Assembly (NCBI RefSeq): GCF_041438805.1
Contig: NZ_CP109190.1
Location: forward strand, 248,001 to 312,000
From: Streptomyces sp. NBC_01707
Lineage (GTDB): Bacteria; Actinomycetota; Actinomycetes; Streptomycetales; Streptomycetaceae
Direction of reading: 5' to 3'
Length of the DNA: 64,000 nucleotides
In this document: positions 18,017-27,679 of the stretch, in pieces
Layout of the letters: every line of letters begins with the position of its first letter
How positions within the stretch are numbered: the stretch's first letter is position 1
Program-made: the position numbers and the translations under genes
The notes under the pieces: model-generated
What the model saw: only the letters and a program-made list of their open reading frames with translations
What the model was told of the DNA's origin: nothing
The model's database searches: none

Positions 18017-18444
18017 CTTTAGCACGGTCAGGCAGGTACCCCCCTCCACCTGCCATCAAGGAACCCGTCGACCATGGGTGCGGCCAACTCCGGCTTGGCT
18101 CCATCGGACTGGGGCGGGTTGTGCGCCACGCGAGGTCACACGACGTCATACCTGTGATGGAAAGCGTCGACGACGTTGCTGCCGCGCTCACGGGCAGGCG
18201 ACACGGACCTGATGAGTGTGGGCGCTGCCGTAGACATCGCCCCGCCGCCCGCCGACCAGACTGAACCAACCGGACCCCGGCCTCCCCTTATCTGGAGCAA
18301 GCCGTGGCGCGGGTCAAGAATTGAGTTCTAGACCCGCGCACCACTGCTCAGCCGTCGGGGTAACTCACCTCGCAATAGCCTCAGTTGAGATTTCCTGCAA
18401 AGAACACTAGAAGGTGACCGCGGACCCTGGCGTCACCGAGCGCC
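18017..18444. other. Intergenic region, nothing recognised
   Basis: No gene between the TetR leader and the end of the NTF2-like gene. Confidence 0.4.
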
Positions 18445-19065
18445 TCACTTGCTGGTCGTGGACGTCGGGGGGGTCCAGTTCGCCAGCGGCTCCATCCGGA
18501 AGCGGGTCAGCACTACGGAGTCAATCAGCCACTTACCGTGGACCTTCTTGTAGGTCTCGTGGTACTGACCGTAGCCGTGGTGCCCCTGCGGAGCGTTCGG
18601 GCCTGCGGGGAAGCTCAGCATGTCCTCCATCGACCAGATGCCGGTCGCCGTATCCGGCCCCGTGATCTTGATCTCCGGCATGGCTCCACTGTGAGCGGTC
18701 GGTGCGGCACCGATGGCGTCACGAATTATGTCCGCGAACTCCTTCGGCGACTTGAACGCCTGCCCATCGGTCACGATCTTGGCGTTCGGGGTGAAGATCT
18801 TGACCAGCTGATCGTGCTTCTTCTCGTCCACGAAGCGGAAGTAGCGGGCCTTGAGTTGGTGAATGTCTTCGATGTCCTCCAGGCGCTGCACCCGGGCCGC
18901 GAGGGACTGAGAGGAGGCGCTCGCCGTCTGGTCGTGCGCACTCGCGGACGGAGAGGTGAAGGCCACTGCGCCCGCCCCGCCGCCGACCAGCAGCGCAGCC
19001 GCCGCAGCCGTTCCGGCGATCCGGGAGCGCCACGCAAATGCCTTCCGGGTTTCCTGCTTGTTCAT
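18445..19065 (-). CDS. Exported SnoaL/NTF2-like protein
   Basis: A 206-aa protein. The N-terminal export signal reads RKAFAWRSR then IAGTAAAAALLVGGGAGAVAF and SASAHD. The single SnoaL-type domain has LEDIEDIHQLKARYFRFVDEKKHDQLVKIFTPNAKI, GIWSMEDMLSFP and HHGYGQYHETYKKVHGKWLI. Relatives are polyketide-cyclase-like or dehydratase-like cone proteins. It probably acts outside the membrane, perhaps binding a hydrophobic small molecule. Its upstream region contains a TetR-type site (19286-19304), so it may be a target of the neighbouring repressors. Confidence 0.8.
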   Translation of the reverse strand: MNKQETRKAFAWRSRIAGTAAAAALLVGGGAGAVAFTSPSASAHDQTASASSQSLAARVQRLEDIEDIHQLKARYFRFVDEKKHDQLVKIFTPNAKIVTDGQAFKSPKEFADIIRDAIGAAPTAHSGAMPEIKITGPDTATGIWSMEDMLSFPAGPNAPQGHHGYGQYHETYKKVHGKWLIDSVVLTRFRMEPLANWTPPTSTTSK

Positions 19066-19285
19066 GATGTGGTTCCTTTCGCCTCCGCACCGGTTCCGGG
19101 CGGCTGTGGACCACGCATCCTTCGAGGGGAGAAGAGCTGCGGACCGGACCTGCGCGGACGATCAGCGTTGTGTGGGTCCCGGCGCGACCTGCCACATCGC
19201 AGTCACTGTGCGGCGGCAGAGGGCCGAGCCGGTACGCGCAGGGCCAGAGCGGCGCCTGCGTCAGTACTCGACAGTGAACACTATG

Positions 19286-19304
19286 CCGAACGATCGGTCA
19301 ATAA
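19286..19304. promoter_or_regulatory. Candidate TetR-type site upstream of the exported NTF2 gene
   Basis: On the minus strand this reads GACCGATCGTTCGGC, matching 11 of 14 positions of ACCGTTCGTTCTGG in the sites before both TetR genes. It is 221 bp upstream of the start at 19065. Confidence 0.4.
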
Positions 19305-19618
19305 TTCCTCTCGCGCCTTCAGAGCGCCGGAGAGAGGGTGCGCCACGGATGCGCACGGACGTGACCTGGCGGGACATCATGAACTGCTCCCGGGCGTCAT
19401 TGGACACGGATCACCGCCTCGGTGTCGACGCGGGGCCTGACAGATGGCGAGGGTCACCACCTCCTGCTCGATGGGATGCGCGCCCCGGGGGCACACCCCG
19501 CTCCGAGCGGCCGGAGCCACAGCTCCGCGCCTGGCAGGAAATGTCGGCGTGCGAAACGACCACGGTTTCCGGCGATCGCCGCGACATGCCTCGATCGGAG
19601 CCTCAAACTATCTTTACC

Positions 19619-19633
19619 TACCGTTCATTCCAG
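19619..19633. promoter_or_regulatory. Candidate TetR-type site upstream of the MFS exporter
   Basis: TACCGTTCATTCCAG matches 12 of 15 positions of TACCGTTCGTTCTGG, the core shared by the TetR leaders. It lies just before the oxidoreductase remnant and 180 bp before the exporter ATG, so the original promoter of the oxidoreductase-exporter operon probably sat here. Confidence 0.5.
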
Positions 19634-19689
19634 AACATGTTAGGCTGCGACAGTCGAAGAAGCGCCATCCATGCAGGGGAACTTGCCCC

Positions 19690-19777
19690 GGTGACCAACG
19701 GCTGCAACCGCCGTCGAGGTCCACCGGCTGCTGGAGGCCGGCGGCGTCCATGGCCCGCCTCGTACTGGAGTTCTGAA
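19690..19777 (+). pseudogene. 3' remnant of an NADPH:quinone-type oxidoreductase
   Basis: About 25 codons read TAVEVHRLLEAGGVHG, close to the C-terminus of the intact enzyme at 9762 (ATEAHRLLEAGGVRGRLVLEF). The nucleotide string continues through CTCGTACTGGAGTTCTGA after a small frameshift. It lies directly before the intact exporter, the reverse situation to 9762-11493. Confidence 0.8.
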
Positions 19778-19811
19778 CCCCCCCACCTGTCTGCAAGGAA
19801 CCACCTTTCCC

Positions 19812-21296
19812 ATGCCTGCAACAACCACCCCTCATCCAAACCCCCGCCGATGGGCTGCGCTGCTGTTCATCTCCATCGCCCAGCTGATGGTGTTCCTGGA
19901 CAGCGCAATCATGAACATCGCGCTGCCCTCCGCTCAGGACTCGCTTCACTTCTCCGACGGCGGCCGCCAATGGGTCATCACCGCCTACGGCCTGGCCTTC
20001 GGCGGCCTGCTCATCCTCGGCGGACGCTTGGGCGACCTACTCGGCCGCAAGCGGGCGTTCACCATCGGCCTGATCGGCTTCGCCCTGGCCTCCGCACTGG
20101 GCGGAGCCGCCAACAGCCTGGGCGTCCTGCTGGTCGCCCGAGCCGGGCAGGGCGTCTTCGGTGCACTGCTCGCTCCGGTCGCCCTCGCCCTTATCTCGCT
20201 GACCTTCACCGATGCCAAGGAGCGAGCCAAAGCCTTCGGCATCTACGGTGCCATCGCCACCGCTGGCGGCGTCCTGGGTCTGCTCCTGGGCGGGGTACTC
20301 ACCGAGTACCTGGACTGGCGCTGGTCGATGCTGGTCAACATCCCGATCGCCGTCATCGGCATCATCGGCGCGATCACCGTGGTGCACGAAATCCCTACCG
20401 AGAACAAGCACACCCGCATCGACATACCCGGCGCAGTCCTCGCCACCCTCGGCCTGGTCGCCCTCGTCTTCGGCTTCTCCGAAGCCGAGAGTCGCGGCTG
20501 GGACTCCGGACTCACCGTGACTCTGCTCGTCGGAGCCGCAGTGCTGCTGCTGGTCTTCCTGATCGTGGAAGGAAAGATCAAGTCTCCGCTGCTCCCACTG
20601 CATGTACTCACTGAACGCAACCGGGCCGGCGCCTACCTCTCTGTGGGCCTCGCAGTGATGAGCATGTTCGGCATGTTCCTGTTCCTCAGCTACTACCTGC
20701 AGCTCGTCAAGGGATACTCCCCCGTCCTCACCGGCTTCGCGTTCGTGCCGCTGGGGGCCGCCCAGGCGTTCGGCTCCATGGTGATCGGCACCCGCCTGTC
20801 CGGCAGGGTGCGCCCCGGCCTGCTGATGAGCGGCGGCTACCTCGTCACCGCGATCGGCGTCCTCCTACTCGCACTGCTGCAGGCAGACAGCTCCTACGGC
20901 CTGCTGGCCGTTGCCGAGATCATCACCGGCCTCGGTATCGGCACCGCCTTCATGCCCGCCATGAGTCTGGGCACCCACGGAGTTGCCGCCGAGGACGCCG
21001 GGATCGCCTCCGCCATGGTCGGCACCTCGCAGCAGGTGGGCGGCTCGGTCGGCACCGCTCTGCTCAACACCATCGCCGCTGGCTCCACCACCGCCTACCT
21101 CGCCTCCCACGGACACGGCAAGGCCGACCCCAACGTCGCACTGGTGCATGGCTTCACCACGGCGTACTGGTGGGCCGTCGGCTTCCTGCTTCTGTCCGCG
21201 CTGTTCTCCCTCATTGCGGTCAACGCCCCGCGACCGGACCACAGTGCCTCGTCCGACGACAGGACAGGCACGGAAAAGCCCGTCCCCGTGCACTGA
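19812..21296 (+). CDS. EmrB/QacA-type MFS multidrug exporter (14 TMS)
   Basis: A 494-aa DHA2-family proton antiporter. It has the N-terminal segment ALLFISIAQLMVFLDSAIMNIALP, motif A GGRLGDLLGRKRAFTIG, motif C-like GGVLGLLLGGVLTEYLDWRWSML and the C-terminal block AMVGTSQQVGGSVGTALLNTIA. The hydrophobicity pattern is consistent with 14 helices. Such exporters expel hydrophobic antibiotics or toxic metabolites. The ATG at 19812 is the first residue of a typical N-terminus. It is followed by a convergent TetR gene and preceded by a TetR-type site, a standard repressor-exporter arrangement. Confidence 0.9.
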   Translation: MPATTTPHPNPRRWAALLFISIAQLMVFLDSAIMNIALPSAQDSLHFSDGGRQWVITAYGLAFGGLLILGGRLGDLLGRKRAFTIGLIGFALASALGGAANSLGVLLVARAGQGVFGALLAPVALALISLTFTDAKERAKAFGIYGAIATAGGVLGLLLGGVLTEYLDWRWSMLVNIPIAVIGIIGAITVVHEIPTENKHTRIDIPGAVLATLGLVALVFGFSEAESRGWDSGLTVTLLVGAAVLLLVFLIVEGKIKSPLLPLHVLTERNRAGAYLSVGLAVMSMFGMFLFLSYYLQLVKGYSPVLTGFAFVPLGAAQAFGSMVIGTRLSGRVRPGLLMSGGYLVTAIGVLLLALLQADSSYGLLAVAEIITGLGIGTAFMPAMSLGTHGVAAEDAGIASAMVGTSQQVGGSVGTALLNTIAAGSTTAYLASHGHGKADPNVALVHGFTTAYWWAVGFLLLSALFSLIAVNAPRPDHSASSDDRTGTEKPVPVH

Positions 21297-21530
21297 CCGT
21301 TACGACATGCCCCCTGGCGAGCCCTCGGTGTCAACCGGCGGACCGGCAGGTGGTGGCGCACCGATACCAACACAACGCCGAACAAGTCTGGACCGCCTGC
21401 GCTCTGCATGCGGGCGGTCCCACGGACAAGATCGCCCCTGCGGACGGCTACTCGGAGCGGTATCGCCGCCTCGCCTGCGCGCGCCCCGAACAACGTCCGC
21501 GGTCGAAATGTTGATCGTCAGGAGAGAGGG

Positions 21531-22112
21531 TCAGCCGAGAGCATCGAGGGCGATCTCGGCGACCGCCATGAGCGACGCGCGGTCGGGGTTCATGGCACCC
21601 ATGACCCTCAGCCCGTGCATCGTCACGACGAGATACCGGGCCAGATCCCGCGCATCACGCTTGCCGGACAGCTGACCGTCCGCCTGCGCCTCCGCGATGA
21701 CCTGATAAAGCGCGTCCTCCAGCAACTCCGTCGTCGACTGCACGTGAGCGGCGACCTGCGGGTCGTGGGCGACCCGGCCCACGGCAGCGCCGACTATCAG
21801 GCAGGCTTGCCGACTGCCGTCCCTCACGACCTCGTCCACCGCCGCGACCAGGACCGCACGCAGCAGCTCACGGCCCGGGGCTCCGTCACGAAGGACCTCG
21901 ACCAGCGGCAGGGCGTAATACTCGCGATAGCGGTCCATGGCCACCAGATAGAGGCCTTCCTTGCTACCGAAGGCCGCGTACAGGGAGCCGCGGCCCACGC
22001 CAGTTGCATCGACCAGGTCCTGGATCGATGTGCCGTCGTAGCCGTTACGGCGGAAGGCGTTCATCGCCGCCTCCACCGCCTTTTCGGTGTCGAACTCCCT
22101 GATCCGTGCCAT
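21531..22112 (-). CDS. TetR-family repressor, copy 2
   Basis: A 193-aa paralogue of the repressor at 17401-17982. The DNA-recognition region (TSIQDLVDATGVGRGSLYAAFGSKEGLYL) is the same but for one residue, so the two should share DNA targets. The C-terminal ligand pocket differs more (AVLVAAVDEVVRDGSRQACLIVGAA against YVLVAAIDEIVLDGSRRACLSVGAA). Its start is fixed by the paralogue. It is convergent with the exporter at 19812, and its own leader holds the 23-bp site at 22130. Confidence 0.88.
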   Translation of the reverse strand: MARIREFDTEKAVEAAMNAFRRNGYDGTSIQDLVDATGVGRGSLYAAFGSKEGLYLVAMDRYREYYALPLVEVLRDGAPGRELLRAVLVAAVDEVVRDGSRQACLIVGAAVGRVAHDPQVAAHVQSTTELLEDALYQVIAEAQADGQLSGKRDARDLARYLVVTMHGLRVMGAMNPDRASLMAVAEIALDALG

Positions 22113-22129
22113 AGCGGGGAGTATACGGC

Positions 22130-22152
22130 TACCAGAACGAACGGTACAGATT
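22130..22152. promoter_or_regulatory. TetR operator, site B
   Basis: The same 23 bp as at 17994-18016, beginning 18 bp upstream of the TetR start codon. The position is suited to autorepression. Confidence 0.65.
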
Positions 22153-23066
22153 TTCCTCAGCGCGGCAGCTCACCCTGAGGTACTGCTGGCAGGCGCGTAC
22201 ACCCTAGGGCAAGCCTGCTCCGCCTTTCAGGCGCTGTGCCTCACGTCCTGCCTCTCGGTCGGCCCAAGGGCTGTCCCGCAACTGTTATCGGCGGGCTGGC
22301 GCGACGGGCTACGGCCGGACGCCAGATGGCCGTACTTCACGCCACTGGAAGTAGCGCTGCCCCGTGGTTGCGACCCGTGAACTTGATGCCGTGGGTGCGC
22401 CGCTCCGAAGAGCCAGCCGGAAGATCTGGGTACCCGACTCGGTCGAGAGCTCAAGGAAGTCGCCGGACTGAAGGTCTTCGGCGAGGACATCGATCGCCAT
22501 GGCGGGGATGGTGCGACTTGATCACGATACCGATAGAGCTTCATTGCGGCGCCCTGTCCCATGCGCCAGGGCTTCGCGATCAGCCGCAAGCCGGTCGTCG
22601 CCGATGCTGCGCGCCTGGCAGGACACCCGGTCTACGGGTCGATGGCCTACTTCAAGCACCGTCGCCGGCCCGTCGCAGAGGTGATCGAAGAACTGGCAGT
22701 GCGTGCCCCGCCGCATCCCGCCTCTCCGCCTCTCGCTTCCCGAGCGAAGGACTGCACCACTCCGTAGAGGTGGTCTCGACTACTTCAGGAGTGGACCCCA
22801 CACACGCGGGGGGACAACAGGCGGTGAACCGGTAGGGCCCACCATGCCGCGGCACCATCGCAGGGCGGCAGATGTGGCCACCGCGACACCGCTTATTTAC
22901 CGACCGGTCGTTCCTGATAATGATAGGCTTCTGGAAGGGCGGGACCGGAGAAACCGACGGCGCCCTGTGGATCGCCGCACACATGCCGATCCGACCGCTC
23001 GCACCTCATCACATAACTCCCGGCAAGTCAGGACCTCTGGCCATGCCGGCAAGGAACGGAGCACAC
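22153..23066. other. Intergenic region before the SDR gene
   Basis: No intact gene in 914 bp. Short frames around 22309-22500 (minus, MAIDVLAEDLQSGDFLELS) and 22561-22767 (plus) look partly protein-like but cannot be assigned. The right end contains the TetR-type site near 22900 and the SDR promoter. Confidence 0.35.
22897..22917. promoter_or_regulatory. Candidate TetR-type site upstream of the SDR gene
   Basis: TTACCGACCGGTCGTTCCTGA includes CGACCGGTCG, a perfect palindrome, and matches the TetR-leader core at 11 of 14 positions. It lies 150 bp upstream of the SDR start codon. Confidence 0.45.
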
Positions 23067-23831
23067 ATGTCCAACCGCCTGCAGTCCAAGGTCATCATCG
23101 TCACCGGAGGCACCTCCGGCATGGGCTCGGCATTCGCGAGGCGAGCCGCGTCCGAGGGCGCGACCGTGCTCATCGGGGCACGCGACAAGGAGCGCGGCGA
23201 GGCGACCGTGGCGGAGATCGCCCGGGAGGGCGGGAAAGCCCTCTTCGTCCCGACGGACGTGACCGTCGAGGAGGAGATCGCCCACCTGGTCGACGTCGCG
23301 GTCAAGGAGTTCGGCGGCCTGCACGGCGCCTTCAACAACGCCGGCGGCGGCAACATCCAGGGGACGATCCGGAACACCGAGGCTTCCTTTTGGGACCGCG
23401 TCATCGCCCTCAACCTGACCAGCGTCTTCTACAGCCTCAAGCACGAAATTCCGGCGATCGTGGCCAGCGGCGGCGGCTCCATCGTCAACAACGCCTCCGT
23501 GGTCGGCGTTGCGGGCGACCCGACCGCCGTCGCCTACGCAGCCGCCAAGCACGGCGTCGTAGGCCTCACCCGCTCCGCGGCGCTCGACGCAGCCAAGGAA
23601 GGCGTGCGCGTCAACGCCCTGGTGACGGGCCTGGTGAACACCCCACTCTGGCAAGGCTTCTCTGCAGGCAACCCGGAAGCCGCAAGCAGCCTCCTCAACC
23701 AGCAGCCGACCGGCCGGGCCGCCGACGAGGCGGAGATCGCCGCATTCACCACCTTCCTGCTCAGCGACGAGAGCCCGTTCATCACCGGCGCGGCTCTCGC
23801 GATCGACGGCGCCCTGACCGCCGGCTACTGA
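23067..23831 (+). CDS. Short-chain dehydrogenase/reductase
   Basis: A 254-aa classical SDR. The cofactor motif is TGGTSGMG (13-20), then NNAG (90-93) and catalytic S144, Y157 and K161 (AYAAAKHG). It ends with the family tail FLLSDESPFITGAALAIDGALTAGY. R39 and D40 after the second strand (GARDKERGE) leave NAD/NADP preference open. The ATG at 23067 is preceded by AAGGAACGGA. An earlier in-frame ATG at 23043 is less favoured because the SDR fold starts right after MSNRLQSKV. Substrate unknown. An upstream TetR-type site suggests co-control with the exporter. Confidence 0.87.
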   Translation: MSNRLQSKVIIVTGGTSGMGSAFARRAASEGATVLIGARDKERGEATVAEIAREGGKALFVPTDVTVEEEIAHLVDVAVKEFGGLHGAFNNAGGGNIQGTIRNTEASFWDRVIALNLTSVFYSLKHEIPAIVASGGGSIVNNASVVGVAGDPTAVAYAAAKHGVVGLTRSAALDAAKEGVRVNALVTGLVNTPLWQGFSAGNPEAASSLLNQQPTGRAADEAEIAAFTTFLLSDESPFITGAALAIDGALTAGY

Positions 23832-24383
23832 GCCTCCGCAAGCCCGGCCGTCCCGCTCCTTGTCCCCGCGCCAGGCGATCACCACGCGGCCCTGTCGGCC
23901 GGCGTCACACGCGCCCGGTCGCGCCGCTCCGATCAGCCGCGGCGTCCGCCGAACACGGGACACCTGGCAGGCCGAGACGGCCCCGCCAACGGCGGCGACG
24001 CCCCACTCCAACATTCCTAGGCGTCGCTGCCACCGTGCACACGGTATCGACGACGTGGCGCATGTCCTCGTGCAGAGGACCCGCCTGCGCCTGCTCACCG
24101 ATATGAGCTTGCCGCCCCCGGCACCAACCATGAGGAGGGTCATGTCCGCCACCGAGCCCCAAGGGCCCCGTATCCGGCTCCGCCGTGTCCACATCCCGGG
24201 CACGGTGGCCGTTCCCGCCCCCTGTCAGGTCCTGCGGAACATACAGCCGGGCGCCGCCCGGTCAGGGCGTCCCCTGCTTGGCACCAACGATCGCTGAACT
24301 CACTCCCGCGCACCCGCGGCAGTCCCCGTACCTAAAAGCATCAAGGTCGCCCGCGCGGCGTCCGGAAAGAGACGAAGAGGCGA
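23832..24383. other. Intergenic region, nothing recognised
   Basis: About 550 bp without a supportable gene. An AAGAGACGAAGAGGCGA ribosome-binding stretch precedes the next gene. Confidence 0.4.
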
Positions 24384-25346
24384 ATGAAGACTGTAGGAGT
24401 TTTCCACTACGGCGAGCCCGAAGCCCTCGAGGTCGTCGATCTCCCCATCCCTGTGGTCGGACCCGGGCAGATCCGGGTGCGCGTGCACGCGGCGGCGGTG
24501 AACCCCGCGGATATCCTGCTGCGCAGGGGGTACACCGACCAGTTCCTCGCGGGTCGCCTGACCCTGCCGTACCGGCCCGGCATGGACGCGGCGGGTGTGG
24601 TGGACGAAATCGGCCCGGACGTGGTCACCGACCTGCAGGTCGGTGACCACGTGATGGCGGTGGTCATACCCATTGACCCCTCCGGTGGCGCCTACGCGGA
24701 GTACATCGTCCTCGACGCCCGGCAGGTCGTCAGGGCCCCAGCCGGAACCACGCACGCTGAGGCCGCCACGCTTCCGATGAACGGGTTGACCGCCCGCCGG
24801 GCCCTCGACGTACTGGGTCTGGCCCCCGGCGACTGGATCGCCGTGACCGGCGCTGCAGGCGCTGTGGGAGGGTACGCCGTGCAGTTGGCCAAGGCGGACG
24901 GCCTGCGCGTCGTGGCGGACGCGGCTCCGGCCGACGAGGAACTGGTGCGTTCGCTGGGCGCCGATCGGATCGTCGGCCGGGGGCCGGGCATCGCGGAGCG
25001 CATCCGCGAGGTCGTTCCCGGCGGCGTGGAGGCCGTCGTGGACGCCGCGGTCATGGGCCCTGAGACGCTCCCCGCCGTTCGGCCCGGCGGCCAGATCGCC
25101 CTGGTGCGCAGCGAGGGAGAACCCGGCACCTCTCCCCTGGGCGAACAGAAGTACGCCACAGTCCGGAATGTCTTCGTGCCTGAGTATCGCTACGCCAGCG
25201 ACAAACTCGATGCCCTGCGCGTGCTCGCGGAGGAGGGCCGGATCTCGCTGCGGGTCGCGGAGGAGTTCCCGGCCGACCAGGCAGCCGAGGCACATCGTCG
25301 TTTCGAAGCAGGCGGCGTGCGCGGCAGGCTCGTCCTCAACTTCTGA
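24384..25346 (+). CDS. NADPH:quinone-type oxidoreductase (MDR), copy 2
   Basis: A 320-aa full-length paralogue of the enzyme at 9762. It has the GroES-like domain (MKTVGVFHYGEPEALEVVDLPIPVVGPGQIRVRVHAAAVNPAD) and Rossmann motif VTGAAGAVGGYAVQLAK. THAEAATLPMNGLTARRALDVLGL and the C-terminal FEAGGVRGRLVLNF match copy 1 closely. No zinc ligands are present. It is the third trace of this gene in the window, counting the remnant at 19690. It lies downstream of the SDR gene but about 550 bp away, so a shared operon is doubtful. Confidence 0.87.
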   Translation: MKTVGVFHYGEPEALEVVDLPIPVVGPGQIRVRVHAAAVNPADILLRRGYTDQFLAGRLTLPYRPGMDAAGVVDEIGPDVVTDLQVGDHVMAVVIPIDPSGGAYAEYIVLDARQVVRAPAGTTHAEAATLPMNGLTARRALDVLGLAPGDWIAVTGAAGAVGGYAVQLAKADGLRVVADAAPADEELVRSLGADRIVGRGPGIAERIREVVPGGVEAVVDAAVMGPETLPAVRPGGQIALVRSEGEPGTSPLGEQKYATVRNVFVPEYRYASDKLDALRVLAEEGRISLRVAEEFPADQAAEAHRRFEAGGVRGRLVLNF

Positions 25347-25373
25347 GCGCTGGGGGCCGTCCGAGCGACAGTG

Positions 25374-25505
25374 CTGTCGAGTTCGTGCCGCCCCTGCCGT
25401 TCGACACGGAATCTGCCGCGCCGTCGAGTGCCATCGAGTCCGTCAACGCCCGCATACGCAAGGCTCCCCAGGCCTGCGGGCACTTCCCGAACGAGTGCGA
25501 GGGAC
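25374..25505 (+). pseudogene. IS256-family transposase internal fragment
   Basis: The translation FVPPLPFDTES...SAIESVNARIRKAPQACGHFPNE corresponds to the IS256 signature region (FL.FDTEIR...TNAIESVNARIRRAVRARGHFP). It has an internal deletion and no start or end. It is pure debris. Confidence 0.75.
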
Positions 25506-26198
25506 GCCCGCCGTACAGGTCTTGGCATCGCCCTCGGCGGCCGCTGACACACACGCGTTACAGCGTTGGCTGAGCAGACCCATTAGGCCGCTCGTGGGGC
25601 TGACGACAAGCTGCCCCAACGGCCAGCTCCGAGATTCAGGCAGCTGAGGCAGGGCGGAAATTGGTTGCTCCTGTATGAACGCGCCCCGGTCCCGGCGGGC
25701 AGCGTCAGCGCGATGTGTCCGGGGCCACCGCCGGTCGGACGGGGTTGCGTGCCACCGAAACGGTCAGAGCTCCCATGCCGCCGAACACGCAGGCACTCCT
25801 CTGCACGAGGACATAGAGGATAGTCACTGTCCGCCAATCGGACTTCGAGGTATCCGTGCCCACGGGCACGGAGTTGACTGAAGCGGACCGAGAGGCCACT
25901 GACGTCCGAACGCCTCTCAACCGCGGAGAACCGCCCCGATTCCGGGCGACGTCGTAGCCCAGACCACGCTCACACAACCCCCAGAGATCGGTCCCGGCCC
26001 CCAAATACTGGCCACGATACGGCCATCAGGACCGATTCGCATGATCGTGTTCGAGCTCTAATGGCCGATACTGCGCCGTGAACTCCCCCTGCCCAGAGGG
26101 CGGTTCAAAGATAACGCCTGGGTGTCCTCGCCTAAAACGTGTTACATAAGGGTGCGGGTAGGCGGATTGAGCTGCGGTTCAGGGCCCCTTGCTGGTCA
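25506..26198. other. Intergenic region, nothing recognised
   Basis: No gene could be supported in about 690 bp between two transposase fragments. Confidence 0.35.
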
Positions 26199-26600
26199 TG
26201 ACTCGAGGGCGAGGTTGTGCATGCGGGCGACGGCCTGGACAGCGTGGTGGAAACTGTCGCCGCGCTGCCGGCAGTCGCGGAGAAGCTTGTAGTTCTTCAA
26301 GCGGGCGAAAGCGTGCTCGACGCGGGCGCGGACCTTGCGGTGCTCGGCGTTGCCCGCTTCCTCGCCCGCGAGGAGGGGACGTCCTGGGCGTTTGCGGTGC
26401 AAGACGACGAGCCCGGTATTGATGTAGGCACCGTCGCCCAGCACGGTCACGTCCCGGCAGTGCTCGGCCAGGCCGGATTCTCTCCACACACGGGCGTCTG
26501 CCCGGTTGCCGGGCGCGGGCCGAGCAGTGGCGATGACCAGCTTTTCCGTGACCGGCAGGTCGACGCCTCCAGCCGCAACCGACGGTTCTCGGCGAATGTG
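26199..26600 (-). pseudogene. C-terminal part of an IS5-like DDE transposase
   Basis: About 130 codons. VIATARPAPGNRADARVWRESGLAEHC, VTVLGDGAYINTGLVVLHRKRPGRP and KVRARVEHAFARLKNYKLLRDCRQRGDSFHHAVQAVARMHNLAL form the end of a DDE_Tnp_4-type enzyme. The N-terminal half is missing. In the same frame it is joined to the lipoprotein fragment upstream, so the transposase end is fused to truncated lipoprotein coding sequence. Confidence 0.75.
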
Positions 26601-26639
26601 CAGGTCGTCATCGACGCCGCTACGAGGTGTAGGCGGACC

Positions 26640-27420
26640 AGCAGTTGAACGGCTCCTGCTTGTTGCCGTTCGGCGTGGTGAAGGGGAGCAGTGCCTCGGG
26701 TCGTTGCCGACGGCCTTGGCGTCCGCGGCGGTGACCGGCGGGGTGGGGGTCCAGTTCTGGAGGCAAGCGTCGTCGCACGCGGTCTTCATCGGCCACGGCT
26801 CGTCCTTGGTGAACAGGTACAGCGTTCGGCCGTTCTTGTACTGCAGGATCTTCCCCAGCTTCGGGCGGTCGAGCACCCCGAGGGCCTGGCGCTTCACGCC
26901 GGCCTTCCAGCGGTCGGGCGCGGAGGCGCACCAGGCGTCGTTGACACCCTGACCCTTGACGTCCCCGGGCTTGGTGTCCTTGGCGAAGTAGTACAGCGGC
27001 TTGCCCGCGAGCGTGAGCTGCGCGGTGCCGTCGGCTCGGGTGATGGAGCCCAGCAGCTCCTGGTTGAGGCCCGGCCCTTCGCGGCCTCGGCGTCAGCCGC
27101 CGGAACCGGCGGCCACTGCGTCGCACACTCGCCATCGCAGCTCGAAACGCCCGGCTTGGTGTCCTTGGCGAAAACGTCGACGCTCATGCCCTTGCCGTCG
27201 ACCACGACCTCCTCGAGCGTGGGGTCGGTACGCACCGTCAGCGCGCCAACCGACTTCGTCACCGCCGGGGCCGACGGGGCGCCGGATACCGCATTCGCCT
27301 GCGCGGAGGCGGGTACCCGCCCCTCCGCCGAATCGTTCCCGCAGGCCGTCACGGCGGTCAGTGCCAGCAGTGCGGCACCCGCCGCGAGCAGGGCGTTGAC
27401 GCGGCGCTCACACGTGCCGC
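26640..27420 (-). pseudogene. Truncated lipoprotein with COG4315-type repeats
   Basis: Reading leftwards there is a lipoprotein signal (VNALLAAGAALLALTAVTACGND, lipobox TAVTAC) and then repeat units such as KGMSVDVFAKDTKPGVSSCDGECATQWPPV. After a 1-nt shift near 27075 come GKPLYYFAKDTKPGDVKGQGVNDAWC and GRTLYLFTKDEPWPMKTACDDACLQNWTP. Each unit has the 'YxFxKD...C...C...W.P' pattern of this secreted-lipoprotein family. The start codon is not obvious, the frame is broken once and the 3' end runs into transposase sequence. The gene is dead. Confidence 0.78.
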
Positions 27421-27679
27421 CCAGGCGAGGGAAATCGCTGAGCCTTCTCCTGGAACACCACCGTGCGGTGGTAGAGGTCTTGCAGGTCGCGCAAGAGACC
27501 GGCCGGGCCTGCCCGCACCGTGGTAGCACTTGCGCGTGGAGGCGTTCGGACACGGGTTCGCTCGATCCTCAGATCGCAAACAGACTCGCCCCAGCGCCTC
27601 GGCGTCTCAGCGCAGTGATCGCAGAATCGATCGGTGGTCCAAGAGGCTTCCCCGCGAAGGTGGGCACGCAGTCATGGAT

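Noticed and set aside
18956..20614. Plus-strand frame of 552 codons running into the exporter
   Set aside because: The exporter motifs lie in another frame starting at 19812. This frame is Arg/Pro-rich and lacks motifs.
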